DNA of 64,000 nucleotides from Bacteroidales bacterium (GCA_013141385.1 JABFRB010000012.1:1-64000); one strand, 5' to 3'. Shown: positions 53,301 through 61,367, numbered from the stretch's first letter. Numbers and translations are program-made. The notes: generated by a model not told the origin, from the letters alone.

Positions 53301-56056
53301 CAAACTGGAGCAGAAAGTAGCGTATCAATTTTCTTGCCTTGATTCATCCTGAATTCCCTAAAAGAAAATCCCTGCATTTGAACACAAACATTCCCGTCCT
53401 GATCACAGAAAACAATATCTAACTTAATGAGGTTATTTTCTGGCTTACTCCCTTGTGAGTAACACACCAAGGCAAACATGTTTTTCGTGCATCTCGATAA
53501 TATACATATAGATTCTAAGGCACAAGGCAAGAACAACGGATTGAAAATTTCGGTCAAATCTCCAATTAAACAAAAAGAGGCTTGCAAAGCACTGTCCATC
53601 AAACTGGGATGCAACAGATAATCATTAAGGCTCGCCTCAACAACCGTTGGTAAACATAGTTGTACAAGTAATTGTTCTTCTCCTTGATAAATCGCTGTTA
53701 TTCCTTGATGAGCTAAACCATAATTAAATCCCATCTTGGTAAAGGTTGCATATGCAATGCTTGGGTCTAGTTTACCCCGTTGCATTTTTCCTTTAAGTTG
53801 ATCTATATTAAGTTTATTGAATACTGTCTTACGAGTAAAAACGGCTTGACCTTGACAATGAACTTCTTCCTGTCCATTCTCTTTACTATAAACTTCATAG
53901 CCTATTTGATCACTATAACCTTCAGAATAATTTGTAAATAAAGCTATAGTGACTTGTTTACTTTCTGTCACAACTATGGGTTGCCCCCATACTATATTAC
54001 GTAACTCTAAACTAGTCGATTCTTGTTGAAGAGGTATCGCTTTCTCTATCGCAACCCTTACCATTTCTAAATAAGCAACTTCTGGTAGAACTTTTTTCCC
54101 TTGTATTTGATGATCACTTAAGAAAAATTCCTTACCACTAAAAGTAGTGGTATAACTCTGTTGGTTTAAATCTGAAGTATTGTTATGTAGTAAAGGATGA
54201 AGTACTGGCGTTGTAAAATTTGCCGTTTCTAATTGCCCTATTTCAGGCCAATAACGCCCTTTTTCAAAAGAATAAGTGGGTAAACTAATGCGTTGGGGTT
54301 TAACTTCATTGTAAAGTCTGCTCCAATCCACATCTAGTCCATTGATCCATAATTCAGCTAATTTTTCCCATTTTTGTGAGTCAATCAAATTTTGGATTAC
54401 TTCATCTGGATGTTCATTGGTATTAATTAGGTCTATGCTTTCGTTCTTATTCTGTTTATGCGGTTGTATTATATTGTAAGATACATCTACTTTATTTTCT
54501 AGAAATAAGATTAAACTATTTTTTAATTCTGCAACCGATGAGACAATGAAAGCCACTCGATATTTCATGGCTTCACGACCCACTTGTAAGGTATAAGATA
54601 AATCTGAAATGTTTATATCTTCTCTAAGCGTTATAGATGTCGCAATAAAATCCGAAAATTTTTCGATAAGCCGCCGTAAACCTGATTGGGTTTTAGCAGA
54701 AAAGATAGCAATAACAGGATGAGCAGCGAGTTTTGTCAATGATTTTTTTTCAGTAACGTATTCCTCTAAAACAACAAATGCATTAGTACCACCTACTCCC
54801 AAACTGTTAACACCTGCTCTTCGTGGCTTTTCATTATCATCCCACTTTATTAATGCGTTATTAACAAAAAATGGTGTCTTTTCGAATTTAATTCTAGGGT
54901 TTGGCTTATTATAATGCAATGTTGGAGGGATTAATCCATAGTGAAGTGCAAGTATCGCCTTAATCAAACTTGTAATCCCTGATGCCGCTTCTAAATGTCC
55001 AACGTTAGATTTAACTGAACCCAAAGCACAATAGTTTTTCTTATCAGTTTGATTTTTAAAAACTGCAGATAAAGCCTTTACTTCTTCCGGATCTCCAACG
55101 AAAGTACCTGTTCCATGAGATTCTATAAATCCAATCGTACTTGCATCAACTTGAGCCTTTTTTAATGCATTATGAACACATCTAATTTGCCCTTTTGCGC
55201 TACTGGCTGCATAACTTAGTTTTTCCTTTCCATCATTTGTAACTGCAGAACCTTTGATAATAGCATAGATATGATCTCTATCTTTAATCGCATTCTCCAA
55301 CTTCTTAATTAAAATAAGACCTAAACCACTTCCAAAAACGACTCCATCAGCATTTTCATCAAAAGGTCTCACATGTCCTGACTTAGAAAATATGTGACCT
55401 ATTTTATATTCGTATCCTTGCACATGTGGAATACGAACAGTAACCCCGCCTGCTAATGCCATATCACATTCATCATTAAACAGACTTAAACAAGCTTGGT
55501 GAACTGCTACCAATGAAGTAGAACAAGCAGTTTGAATTGTCATGCTTGGTCCAGTGAGATTCAATTTATAAGATATATAGGTAGATAAATAATCCTTGTC
55601 GTTTCCCAAATGTGTTGGGCTGGCAGCAAGTTTTTCAAATTGATTATTTTTATTGACGAAATTTGAGTAATAACTATTTACAATTCCTCCTGAACCAGCA
55701 AAAACTCCGATATTTTGGGGATCTTTAGTTGCATAACCAGAATCTTCTAATGTATCCCAAGCACATTGAAGCAATAACCTCATCTGAGGATCCATCAACT
55801 CAGCTTCCACCGGTGCTATTTTAAAAAACGCTGGATCAAACTTATCAATATCTTCTAATATCGCAGCGGATTTCACATATGTGCTGTTATTTATATCTGA
55901 TTCAGGAACTCCAACACTTCTTAATTCGTCATCTGAAAGTTGACAGATACTTTCCTTCCCCTGACAAATATTATCCCAAAACTTAAGAATATTATTAGCA
56001 CCCGGAAATTTACCCGACATCCCAATAACGGCGATATCACTATATTTTGTATTCAT
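47330..56056 (-). CDS. PKS1: first trans-AT polyketide synthase, modules 1 and 2 (start), 2908 aa
   Basis: Approximate order: KS1 4-430 (Cys about 179 in TACSTS, HGTGT about 314, NVGH about 352); linker; DH1 617-902 (DHQIQGKKVLP about 648, HPSLMDSALQ about 820); KR1 (GGLGGLG about 1093, Tyr about 1242); ACP1 (Ser about 1399, LGLNSI: Asn where Asp is usual); KS2 1498-1920 (Cys about 1667, TACSSS); DH2 2125-2413; KR2 (GGAGGLG about 2656, Tyr about 2804) to the C-terminus. There is no loading ACP or GNAT before KS1, and KS1 has the TACSTS variant, so I infer that the primer comes from the free ACP encoded just upstream. KS2 closely resembles KS8 of PKS3. The protein stops after KR2; the methyltransferase and ACP of module 2 are on PKS2, whose ATG overlaps this stop. 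The start at 56056 has an A-rich leader and no Shine-Dalgarno. Confidence 0.95.
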   Translation of the reverse strand: MNTKYSDIAVIGMSGKFPGANNILKFWDNICQGKESICQLSDDELRSVGVPESDINNSTYVKSAAILEDIDKFDPAFFKIAPVEAELMDPQMRLLLQCAWDTLEDSGYATKDPQNIGVFAGSGGIVNSYYSNFVNKNNQFEKLAASPTHLGNDKDYLSTYISYKLNLTGPSMTIQTACSTSLVAVHQACLSLFNDECDMALAGGVTVRIPHVQGYEYKIGHIFSKSGHVRPFDENADGVVFGSGLGLILIKKLENAIKDRDHIYAIIKGSAVTNDGKEKLSYAASSAKGQIRCVHNALKKAQVDASTIGFIESHGTGTFVGDPEEVKALSAVFKNQTDKKNYCALGSVKSNVGHLEAASGITSLIKAILALHYGLIPPTLHYNKPNPRIKFEKTPFFVNNALIKWDDNEKPRRAGVNSLGVGGTNAFVVLEEYVTEKKSLTKLAAHPVIAIFSAKTQSGLRRLIEKFSDFIATSITLREDINISDLSYTLQVGREAMKYRVAFIVSSVAELKNSLILFLENKVDVSYNIIQPHKQNKNESIDLINTNEHPDEVIQNLIDSQKWEKLAELWINGLDVDWSRLYNEVKPQRISLPTYSFEKGRYWPEIGQLETANFTTPVLHPLLHNNTSDLNQQSYTTTFSGKEFFLSDHQIQGKKVLPEVAYLEMVRVAIEKAIPLQQESTSLELRNIVWGQPIVVTESKQVTIALFTNYSEGYSDQIGYEVYSKENGQEEVHCQGQAVFTRKTVFNKLNIDQLKGKMQRGKLDPSIAYATFTKMGFNYGLAHQGITAIYQGEEQLLVQLCLPTVVEASLNDYLLHPSLMDSALQASFCLIGDLTEIFNPLFLPCALESICILSRCTKNMFALVCYSQGSKPENNLIKLDIVFCDQDGNVCVQMQGFSFREFRMNQGKKIDTLLSAPVWESSAIKASTKDEHLEYVQYHIILCDLPNVNAKQIEKKVAHSRCLSLQVARQKSIAERYSEVALSCFEQIQIILRDKHQGKKFVQIVIANKQEEKLFAGLSGLLKTATLENPQLTGQIILIDTCVTIDELVKQLCDNQNKPKDTVIKYEQGIRSVLRWREVEASQDKHGIIFKDQGIYLITGGLGGLGILFCKEIIQQTSKAKIILTGRSKLTDGKKAILKGLSAHRDSVEYRQLNIEDLDQVKKFVAAIISEHKHLDGIIHCAGMISDSFILKKTAEEFNQVLTPKVVGTFNLDQATKNVELDFLVLFSSIVSAMGNLGQSDYATANGFMDQFAHYRNQLVVAGERQGQTLSINWPLWKEGGMSVDKATQEMLQQTIGIHSLDTATGIRAFYRSLELRCSQSLIIEGIPQKIMAHLDGGWLTDSSTNTDVKETYKYINKAEDLSQEKLQQHLKMMLSEVLHIKTSDFAIDQAYVDLGLNSILGVELVVAINKKYGTSISNVIVYDYPNVKELALFLETEIKKLHTSSEKIKYSESIPFASSNESFLSGYSCPKLPRMNGGGRSIQHGYSPLNGKQINDNEKIAIIGMSGKYAGADNLQQYWDNLVQGKNSIVEFPPSRWDINQYYDPDPNKEGKTYCKWFGMLNDVEHFDPLFFRISPQEAIYMEPEQRLFLQESYKAFEDAGYSNKALNNIKCGVYLGMESSEYSWHFFQNNAVSTNITGNHSAIAAARISYFLNLKGPALSINTACSSSLVAIHLACRALVNNEVNMALAGGVRLWLSPETHIGMCQARMLSQKGQCKTFDDSADGIVMGEGVGAIVLKRLCDAQADNDKIYGVILGSGINQDGKTNGITAPSVKSQIELEREIYSKYDIHPETISYIETHGTGTKLGDPIELEALSTVFAEKTDKKNYCAIASVKTNIGHTAAASGIASVQKVLLSIQHRTLVPSLNVTKENSNFNFKNSPFYINKEKKAWDASPNSLRRASVSSFGFSGTNAHLVIEEYQPTIETKKNTAVIEQKTNVIIPLSARTPEQLRQIVRDLLDFIHTARRNNQSIGQSQKDIDMIAMAYTLQVGREAMEERLGFIVSSIDQLVEKLQAFIDGNSYIENTYQGHIDVKDDTLSLFSADADLQETIDKWMAGKKLPNLLNFWVKGLDLDWSKLYDGSKSQRISLPTYPFAKERYWIDSTNTEGEHTPVNKKATTTFAMLHPLLHSNTSDLSRQSYSSIFNGDEFFLKDHQVQGKKVLPGVAYLEMIRAAVEKASPTKQESSILELHNVVWMQPIVVAKDKEVTITLFATETINHNEQIDCEIYSIETDSEGHFQERIHCQGQAVFIGTPAPAKLDIEQLRKKMGQSRYESSYLYSCFAKIGLQYGSAHQGIKYVYQGKNELLAELVLPNSVESTHRNFVVHPSLMDSALQSSICLIEDLNNLSSKPSMPFALDSMRIISACTKEMFAWVRYTSGSKPGDNIIKLDIDLSDKNGVICVQIRGFSSRILDGQLGASHRNIPLQTNNLELKAGFQSLVPVWNPLELEMHEKITLSGSTKILLVGGNQTQLSWVQKSYPNTVLLQLPSNPTIEDIQSKLKNFSFDQLLWMAPDVTKSDDDNADDLDQIIEKQEQGILIVFRLFKALLNLEYADKELQWTFITCKTQKVKKFDHIKSTHAGLFGLFGSMAKEYPQWNLRLLDVDSLSSVAIHECLSMPCDKDGNGIAYRQGEWFCQELACITTLPQTNTAYKQNGVYVVIGGAGGLGEVWSRFMIEQYQAKIVWIDKRESNATIEDKIKALSQLGDPPLFITADATKWDSLEQALGKILKTYPTINGVLHSAIILQDQSLRNMEESRFRVSLSAKVDISVNMNRVFGKLGLDFMLFFSSLSSFHKGAGQANYNAGCTFKDSFAYSLQQNHSYPIKIVNWGYWGSVGVVADDFYIKRMVQMGFGSIEPQEGLAALQSFIGTDINQMVILKTINTQALEDLKVTEAITYYPNVQKASR

Positions 56057-56812
56057 ATATTTTTTCTAACTACACGGTGAAGATTTGAAATATGCACATG
56101 AAAAGGCATCTACAAAACACAAAGGAAATTTATTAAGGTTGAGAGCGAAAGCATTAATTATTAAAATATCCTCTTTTAAACAAGAATAAGATATGACTTC
56201 AGCCCTGGATCAAAAGATCATTCATCATAAGGTTACACCTAAAACTTAGATTATCTCATATGACAATCCCTAATCACTCCTATCTAAAGTGAATTTGATG
56301 TAAGGTATTATCTTGAGCAAAACAAAAAATTTGACCAACGTGAGTTCTATATAAGAAGTCACATTAACAATATAATAAACAATTGTTTACAAATACAATA
56401 TTTATGGGTGGAATGGTGGAAAATGGAATATTGGACAACAAGAGGTTAGATTTATACTTTCCAGTTTTCCATTATTCAAGTTTTCTATTGTTTCAAATAA
56501 AATATGACACATATGTTAATACATTGTTTGCTAAATCGAACCAAAGTTAATTATCTAAAAAGCAAACACTTCCTTTCGTTAGCATGACAAAACAATAATT
56601 TAAATTACACTAAAATCAATATACGATACCTATATCGAATTCACATTATTTAATATCAAATTGCTTGTCATTACACAATTGAAAACCCTCAATAAACAAC
56701 CGTTTCCTATGAATTTCTTTAAAATAATATATCTTAATTCTATTCAAAAACTGAAGTTTCGTATAAAGCGGAAAGCATGCTAGATCATTATACTGCTAAA
56801 AGTTTCTTTGAG
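56057..56812. other. 756-bp non-coding leader upstream of PKS1
   Basis: I see no plausible gene on either strand. The region is very AT-rich and holds a 14-bp perfect palindrome (56376-56389) and an imperfect inverted repeat built from GGAAAATGGAATATTGG-like sequence (about 56415-56434 against 56460-56480). One minus-strand TAACTTTG (56549-56542) matches the Bacteroidota -7 pattern TAnnTTTG, but the nearest upstream TTTG is only 13 bp away, too close for the usual -33 box. The main PKS promoter probably lies here but cannot be placed. Confidence 0.5.
56376..56389. promoter_or_regulatory. 14-bp perfect palindrome, possible operator
   Basis: TAAACAATTGTTTA is a perfect palindrome about 320 bp upstream of the PKS1 start, in the only long non-coding stretch before the PKS genes. 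The size suits a dimeric repressor site. In such AT-rich DNA it could also be chance. No regulator gene is in the window. Confidence 0.3.
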
Positions 56813-57088
56813 TTATTTAGCAGTTGTTTTCTCCAGATAGGTTGTATAAATCTCACAAAGATCTTTTAGAGTTCTAATATTAGTAATCGAAACATTTTCA
56901 TCTTGGAAAGGATCGATACCAAATACATCTTCCAAATTGGCTATTAATTCAGCTACTCTTAAGGAAGTAAATCCTAAATCATCAACTATTGCCAAGTGGT
57001 CTTCTAAAACAGGTAGGTTAACGTTATTTTGCATAGCTATTTCTTTTATTACCTGCTCAATGCTATTTTTTACATTACTATTAGTCAT
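56813..57088 (-). CDS. Free-standing acyl carrier protein
   Basis: A 91-aa ACP of usual size. The helix-II motif reads DDLGFTSLRVAEL, placing the phosphopantetheine on Ser42. Thr41 replaces the usual Asp of GxDS, which is uncommon. It lies 21 bp after the FabG-like gene and two genes after an AMP-dependent ligase; the three probably form one transcript. Because PKS1 lacks a loading ACP, I infer that this protein carries the starter acyl unit to KS1. The alternative is a donor ACP for the beta-branching cassette, but no HMG-CoA-synthase homologue is nearby. The start has an A-rich leader without a Shine-Dalgarno. Confidence 0.9.
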   Translation of the reverse strand: MTNSNVKNSIEQVIKEIAMQNNVNLPVLEDHLAIVDDLGFTSLRVAELIANLEDVFGIDPFQDENVSITNIRTLKDLCEIYTTYLEKTTAK

Positions 57089-57109
57089 TTTTGTTTTCGT
57101 ATTATATTG

Positions 57110-57847
57110 TTAAACTGTTATTCCTCCATCCACAACAAGTGTATGGCCTGTAATAAAACTTGCTTCATCAGAAAATAAAAACTTCACCGCAGAAGATACA
57201 TCTTCAACTGTACCCATTCTTCCTAATGGTGTATTTTTTTTAATTCGCGATTTTTGTTTGTCCGTTAAGACTGTGGTCATATCAGTTTCCATAAAGCCGG
57301 GTGCTAAAGAATTTACTCGAATACCCATAGATCCTAATTCTTTGGATAAACCTCTTGTAAGCCCGTCTAACGCAGCCTTTGTTGCACCATACACAGTAAC
57401 ACCTTTATAGCCACGAATTCCCACCACTGAAGATATATTAATGATGACTCCAAAACCAGCAACCATCATTTGCTTTGCACACATTTGAGTTAAAAGGATA
57501 GTTCCTTCAAGATTTACTTGCATTACCTTTGTAACATTACTTTTTTTCATCATCGTCAATAAACCTTCCGATGCCACACCTGCATTGTTGATTAAATAAC
57601 CCACTCTTCCAAACCGCTTTTTAACAGTTTGAAGAAATTGAGATAATTGTGAAAAATTGGATACATCCACCGACTCCCAATAAATTTGATCCTTATACTC
57701 ATTAATTACTTGTTGCAATTCATAAGTGCTTTTTCGACTAAATGTTGCCACACAATATCCCTCTGATAATAATGTCTGACATATTGCTAATCCCAAGCCT
57801 TTACTACCACCACTTACGACAACTACTTTCTTTTTTAATTTTTCCAT
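57110..57847 (-). CDS. FabG-like short-chain dehydrogenase/reductase
   Basis: A 245-aa classical SDR, close in length and motifs to 3-oxoacyl-ACP reductase. The NAD(P)-binding motif is GGSKGLG (13-19), then NNAG (87-90), with the catalytic tetrad Asn112, Ser140, Tyr153 and Lys157. The C-terminus has LAPGFMETDM and the usual GHTLVVDGG ending. It sits between the ligase and the ACP with short gaps. The likely role is NADPH-dependent reduction of a 3-oxo group on the ACP-bound starter, or of a keto acid before loading. A housekeeping fatty-acid role is possible but less likely in this context. Confidence 0.9.
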   Translation of the reverse strand: MEKLKKKVVVVSGGSKGLGLAICQTLLSEGYCVATFSRKSTYELQQVINEYKDQIYWESVDVSNFSQLSQFLQTVKKRFGRVGYLINNAGVASEGLLTMMKKSNVTKVMQVNLEGTILLTQMCAKQMMVAGFGVIINISSVVGIRGYKGVTVYGATKAALDGLTRGLSKELGSMGIRVNSLAPGFMETDMTTVLTDKQKSRIKKNTPLGRMGTVEDVSSAVKFLFSDEASFITGHTLVVDGGITV

Positions 57848-57912
57848 TTGTACTCATTTTTTAGAAAAGTAAAATCTATAATAATTAATAACTACTCACT
57901 TACTATAATCAT

Positions 57913-59307
57913 CTATTGATTATAATTAGGATTTGTTGCTTTAGAATTACGAATTTTTTTGAATCGAGATCCTACAAAATTGCTTTGATTTGTAACTGTT
58001 ATCAATCTTGGGATTTTAAATTCAGGGAAGTAATTCTGACATTTCTCAATTACCCTTTTCTTAAAAATAGCGATTTCTTCATCCTTCTCCAAGACAAATT
58101 CTGCCCATACTATTTTTCCTGTTATCGGGTTATTTTTACCTCTAACAACCACATCTCTAACATTATCAATTGTAAGTAAGAAATTTTCTATCTCAGCAGG
58201 AAAAACTTTTTCACCAGCAACGTTAATAATTTCTGATTCCCTTCCCAGAATTCTATAATACTCACCATCCACCTCCACTCTGTCACCTGTATTATACCAA
58301 CCATCTTTATCAAAAGGATTTTCAGCATTTAAATATCCCAGCATGGCCTGCCTACTTTTAATCCATAGTACATCGTTCTTGATCTTTATTTCCGAACCAT
58401 TTCCTCCAATCTTCATCCAATTCGATTGAGAATCTTTCGACTTAGTAGAAAATACGCCCATCTCAGATAGCCCATATGTTTGTTTCAATTGTATGCAAGG
58501 AAATATTTCGCTTAAGTTTGTCAAAGTTGAATGTGGCATCATTTCAGAACCGTAAGCAATTAGTTTCAATGATGACAAGTTATAATTTTTATAGACATTT
58601 GACATTAGCAGCATATTAAGAAAAGAGGGAGTTGTAGGAAGTAATTCCACAGAATATTTTTCAATGCAGCGGCAAATATCCTCAACCTGTCTTGAGGGCG
58701 TTGTCACAATAGTTCCGCCACTTAAAATCACCAAAAATAAAGTGTCCAACCCTCCTATATGATCAAACTTTAAAAACAGCAGTGTTTTATAAGGTTTCCT
58801 TATCTTATCCCTATACTTCTCAATCATACGACTATAATCTAACAGAACAGCTTTACTTTTCCCTGTACTACCTGATGTATAAATTACAAAACCTGCTGTG
58901 CCATTAAAGAGCATAGATTGCATCAGGGGATGCATCTGTTTATTACTACTATTATAAGTCTGGCAATTTATAGTATTGACATTAATTTCTTCAGTATTGG
59001 TAATAGTAATTAACTTATTAGCAAAAGCGGTATCTAACCGTTCTTCAAATAAACTTTGATCATCCAGAGATAACGGAATTATTATACAAGCAGTTTCCAA
59101 TAATGCCTGAACAAGAGCTACTACATCAATATGATAATCTGACACTAATCCCACACGATCCCCTGCTTTAATATCCCATTTCTGAAGTACTTGATGCCAG
59201 TCATCAATCTTTTGCAAAAACTCAGAATATGTAACAGAACCCGTTTCATTGACAGCAATTACTTGCTGATCAAAATGTCGAAAACGATCTCTTACCCAAT
59301 TCATCAT
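57913..59307 (-). CDS. AMP-dependent acyl-CoA/acyl-ACP ligase (ANL superfamily)
   Basis: A 464-aa adenylate-forming enzyme. Core motifs are YTSGSTGKSK (143-152, the P-loop-like A3), YGLSEMG (A5), YNTGDR (A7), the hinge-region segment GRESEIINVAGEKVFPAEIE (A8) and a near-terminal FKKIRN carrying the A10 lysine. It should activate a carboxylic acid as acyl-adenylate and transfer it to a thiol, here probably the neighbouring ACP. With the SDR and ACP it makes a starter-loading cassette for PKS1. It is shorter than typical acyl-CoA synthetases, close to small ligases acting on ACPs. Substrate cannot be read from sequence. Two adjacent ATGs (59307 and 59304) could start it. Confidence 0.9.
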   Translation of the reverse strand: MMNWVRDRFRHFDQQVIAVNETGSVTYSEFLQKIDDWHQVLQKWDIKAGDRVGLVSDYHIDVVALVQALLETACIIIPLSLDDQSLFEERLDTAFANKLITITNTEEINVNTINCQTYNSSNKQMHPLMQSMLFNGTAGFVIYTSGSTGKSKAVLLDYSRMIEKYRDKIRKPYKTLLFLKFDHIGGLDTLFLVILSGGTIVTTPSRQVEDICRCIEKYSVELLPTTPSFLNMLLMSNVYKNYNLSSLKLIAYGSEMMPHSTLTNLSEIFPCIQLKQTYGLSEMGVFSTKSKDSQSNWMKIGGNGSEIKIKNDVLWIKSRQAMLGYLNAENPFDKDGWYNTGDRVEVDGEYYRILGRESEIINVAGEKVFPAEIENFLLTIDNVRDVVVRGKNNPITGKIVWAEFVLEKDEEIAIFKKRVIEKCQNYFPEFKIPRLITVTNQSNFVGSRFKKIRNSKATNPNYNQ

Positions 59308-59669
59308 TTATAATCCTCCTTTTGATTATAGTCTTACCTAAACTTTAAAACTCAACTTGATTGTGAACACATTTGCGAAACATCATTATGCCTTAACTAA
59401 GGAATTGTTAACTTTCAAATTGAAATTTACATTATCATAATGATTAATAGGCTGAATTCAACTCACTAATGCAACTTTTTTTATAGTCTATAAGACAAAG
59501 ATTTGGTTTATTGAAACGGGAATAACTTTCGGTAAATAATTGGTAGAAAGTTATTTTCCGTTTCAACAAATTATCATTATCATCATATGTTTTTGAATTT
59601 CATTGAAATAAAAAGTTGCGTTAATTACTTGAATTTAGGTAGTATGAAAACACTTTCGTTTACAAAACA
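59308..59669. other. 362-bp intergenic region upstream of the ligase cassette, with hairpin
   Basis: No gene is seen. The main structure is an inverted repeat at 59511-59566: TTGAAACGGGAATAACTTTC against GAAAGTTATTTTCCGTTTCAA, with a two-base bulge and a loop of about 15 bases. It lies downstream of the second START gene and upstream of the ligase, where a transcript end or a new promoter would fit. There is no T-run on either side, so it may be a processing site or small repeat. Confidence 0.5.
59315..59320 (-). promoter_or_regulatory. Canonical Shine-Dalgarno AGGAGG before the ligase
   Basis: AGGAGG on the minus strand lies 7 nt before the first of two ATGs of the ligase and supports the start at 59307. 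It is the only textbook site seen; the other starts examined are preceded by A-rich leaders. Confidence 0.7.
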
Positions 59670-60434
59670 TTACTTTTTATTAATCCCCCATTCTTCTACA
59701 AAATCATACTTTACTTTTAGATATTTTTCTTTATTCAATTTTTCTGAAAACTCAGACATATACTTGTAGTTTTGCTCAGCACCAAAGAAATTGATTAACA
59801 AATCAAAAAATAATCCTCCCATCGAAACATCTTGATAATAGTCGATTTCAAATTCTCCATTCTCCAGAGGGGTATATTTCCACCAATTGTGCATATGCGA
59901 TAAACGAATACGACCCTCATTTAGTGGAATTCTATTGGGATAAGCCATAACATCTGTACAGACTATTTTATTTTGCTTATCTATGGATATTTGAGATCTC
60001 ATTATTATTTCACTGTTTGAGAACAGAGGAAGCATTTTATATTCATACATTACAGTATTGGCCATAGATTTTGTATTAAATGGATCGATAACTTTAAAAG
60101 CGACACAACCAGGAGCCCAATCAGTGAGGTCTTCTTCATAATGTTCATTTTCTATAAGCCCTGCTATGATTTGATTCATCGTACAATTCACACGAAAATT
60201 AGCCTTAAAATTCTTAACACGAGAACCGGGGAATTTTAAAGAGTAAATTTTCACCCCATTCCTATCAATATCTAATTTCCATTTATTTGAACCAGATAAG
60301 ATCCATCCCCAGTAGAATAAGGTAATAATAATGATAAGAGATGATATGCCATATAATAAAAACCTTAGAACCTTTTTGATCCTATTTTTTTTTCGGGGTT
60401 TAGGTGTTGCGCTTGTAGTCTCCATTTTTTCCAT
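59670..60434 (-). CDS. Membrane-anchored START/SRPBCC-domain protein B
   Basis: A 254-aa protein with a basic N-terminus, one membrane segment at about 25-48 and then a START-like lipid-binding domain. Recognisable stretches are SGSNKWKLDIDRNGVKIYSL after the membrane segment and IPLNEGRIR, HNWWKYTP and DVSMGGLF further on. It is a clear paralogue of the gene just upstream, sharing the whole layout and many of these motifs. START domains enclose a hydrophobic ligand. Beside a PKS cluster it could bind or shuttle the polyketide or a lipid at the membrane, but that is inference. The start is the first of two nearby ATGs (60434 or 60422) and neither has a Shine-Dalgarno. Confidence 0.8.
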   Translation of the reverse strand: MEKMETTSATPKPRKKNRIKKVLRFLLYGISSLIIIITLFYWGWILSGSNKWKLDIDRNGVKIYSLKFPGSRVKNFKANFRVNCTMNQIIAGLIENEHYEEDLTDWAPGCVAFKVIDPFNTKSMANTVMYEYKMLPLFSNSEIIMRSQISIDKQNKIVCTDVMAYPNRIPLNEGRIRLSHMHNWWKYTPLENGEFEIDYYQDVSMGGLFFDLLINFFGAEQNYKYMSEFSEKLNKEKYLKVKYDFVEEWGINKK

Positions 60435-60538
60435 CAGGTTTAGTAATTTAATTAATTATTTATATATCAGTTACACTGACCGTGCTTTAACCAATTTGTC
60501 TTTCCAAAAAATAATAATTAGAAAAGTATTAACATATG

Positions 60539-61285
60539 TTATTCATGAATCGCAACTTCTTTATTCAATTCCTCTATGAAATCATATTTTATATTTTGGT
60601 ATTTTTCTTTATTTAGCAATTTTGGAAGTTGATCATGAAACATTGTATACAGTCCGTTAGCTCCAGCTAAATTCATTGGAAATTCAGGAAATAAACCACC
60701 CATACTAAAGTCTTGTAATAATTCCATTTCAACCTCACCGTTTTCATGAGGAGTAAATTTCCAACGATTATGCACCTCTTTTGCACGAACATAGCCTTCA
60801 TTTAAGGGTATCTTGCTCGGAGCCGCAAAAACATCTACTACTACAACTTTACTTTCTTTGTCCTGAGTTACTTGTGTTGTAGTAATAAGTTCTCTGGGAG
60901 AGAAAGGGAAAATCATATCAAATTTCCATAGCACAGTCTCATAATGTGCCGTTGGATTCCATGGCTCTATAACCTTAACGTCAGTACAATTGGGAAACCA
61001 TTCTTTGGCATTTTCAAGGCTATTATCCATTATAAACAATGCTACAAGGTGACTCAATGAGTATTTAACATTAACAGTAGCCCTAAATTTTTTAACACTA
61101 ACACCTGGCGTTTTTAAAGAATATACTTTCACTCCATTTTTGTCTTTTTCCAATTTCCATTGATTAGATCCAGATGAAATCCAAATCAACTTCCATACGA
61201 CTATTAAAACTATAAGAGACGATGTTCCAAACAATAAATACTTAAAAAATTTCTTAAGTTTAGTTTTTGAGTTTGCAGTTTCCAT
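60539..61285 (-). CDS. Membrane-anchored START/SRPBCC-domain protein A
   Basis: A 248-aa protein with a short basic N-terminus, one membrane segment at about residues 13-33 and a C-terminal START-like domain beginning SGSNQWKLEKDKNGVKVYSL, with IPLNEGYVR, HNRWKFTP and DFSMGGLF. It is paralogous to the next gene (59670-60434), which points to tandem duplication followed by divergence. The N-terminal anchor would put the domain on one face of the inner membrane. Ligand unknown. The gene lies 82 bp after the flavoprotein gene and is probably co-transcribed with it. Confidence 0.8.
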   Translation of the reverse strand: METANSKTKLKKFFKYLLFGTSSLIVLIVVWKLIWISSGSNQWKLEKDKNGVKVYSLKTPGVSVKKFRATVNVKYSLSHLVALFIMDNSLENAKEWFPNCTDVKVIEPWNPTAHYETVLWKFDMIFPFSPRELITTTQVTQDKESKVVVVDVFAAPSKIPLNEGYVRAKEVHNRWKFTPHENGEVEMELLQDFSMGGLFPEFPMNLAGANGLYTMFHDQLPKLLNKEKYQNIKYDFIEELNKEVAIHE

Positions 61286-61367
61286 ATTTCATTCTAGTTA
61301 AATAATTAATTTAGATTTTCATGTACATTCTCATTCAACCAATTAGACTTTAATTGATTTGGTGTTT

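Noticed and set aside
56542-56566. Bacteroidota-type promoter (TTTG, TAACTTTG) for PKS1
   Set aside because: The -7 element matches, but the TTTG is only 13 bp upstream instead of about 19-20 bp, and such short motifs are frequent in this AT-rich gap.
57904-57924. TATAATC/GATTATA hairpin over the ligase stop codon as a terminator
   Set aside because: The stem is only 7 A/T-rich pairs, no T-run follows on the minus strand, and the SDR gene begins 65 bp further on in the same direction.
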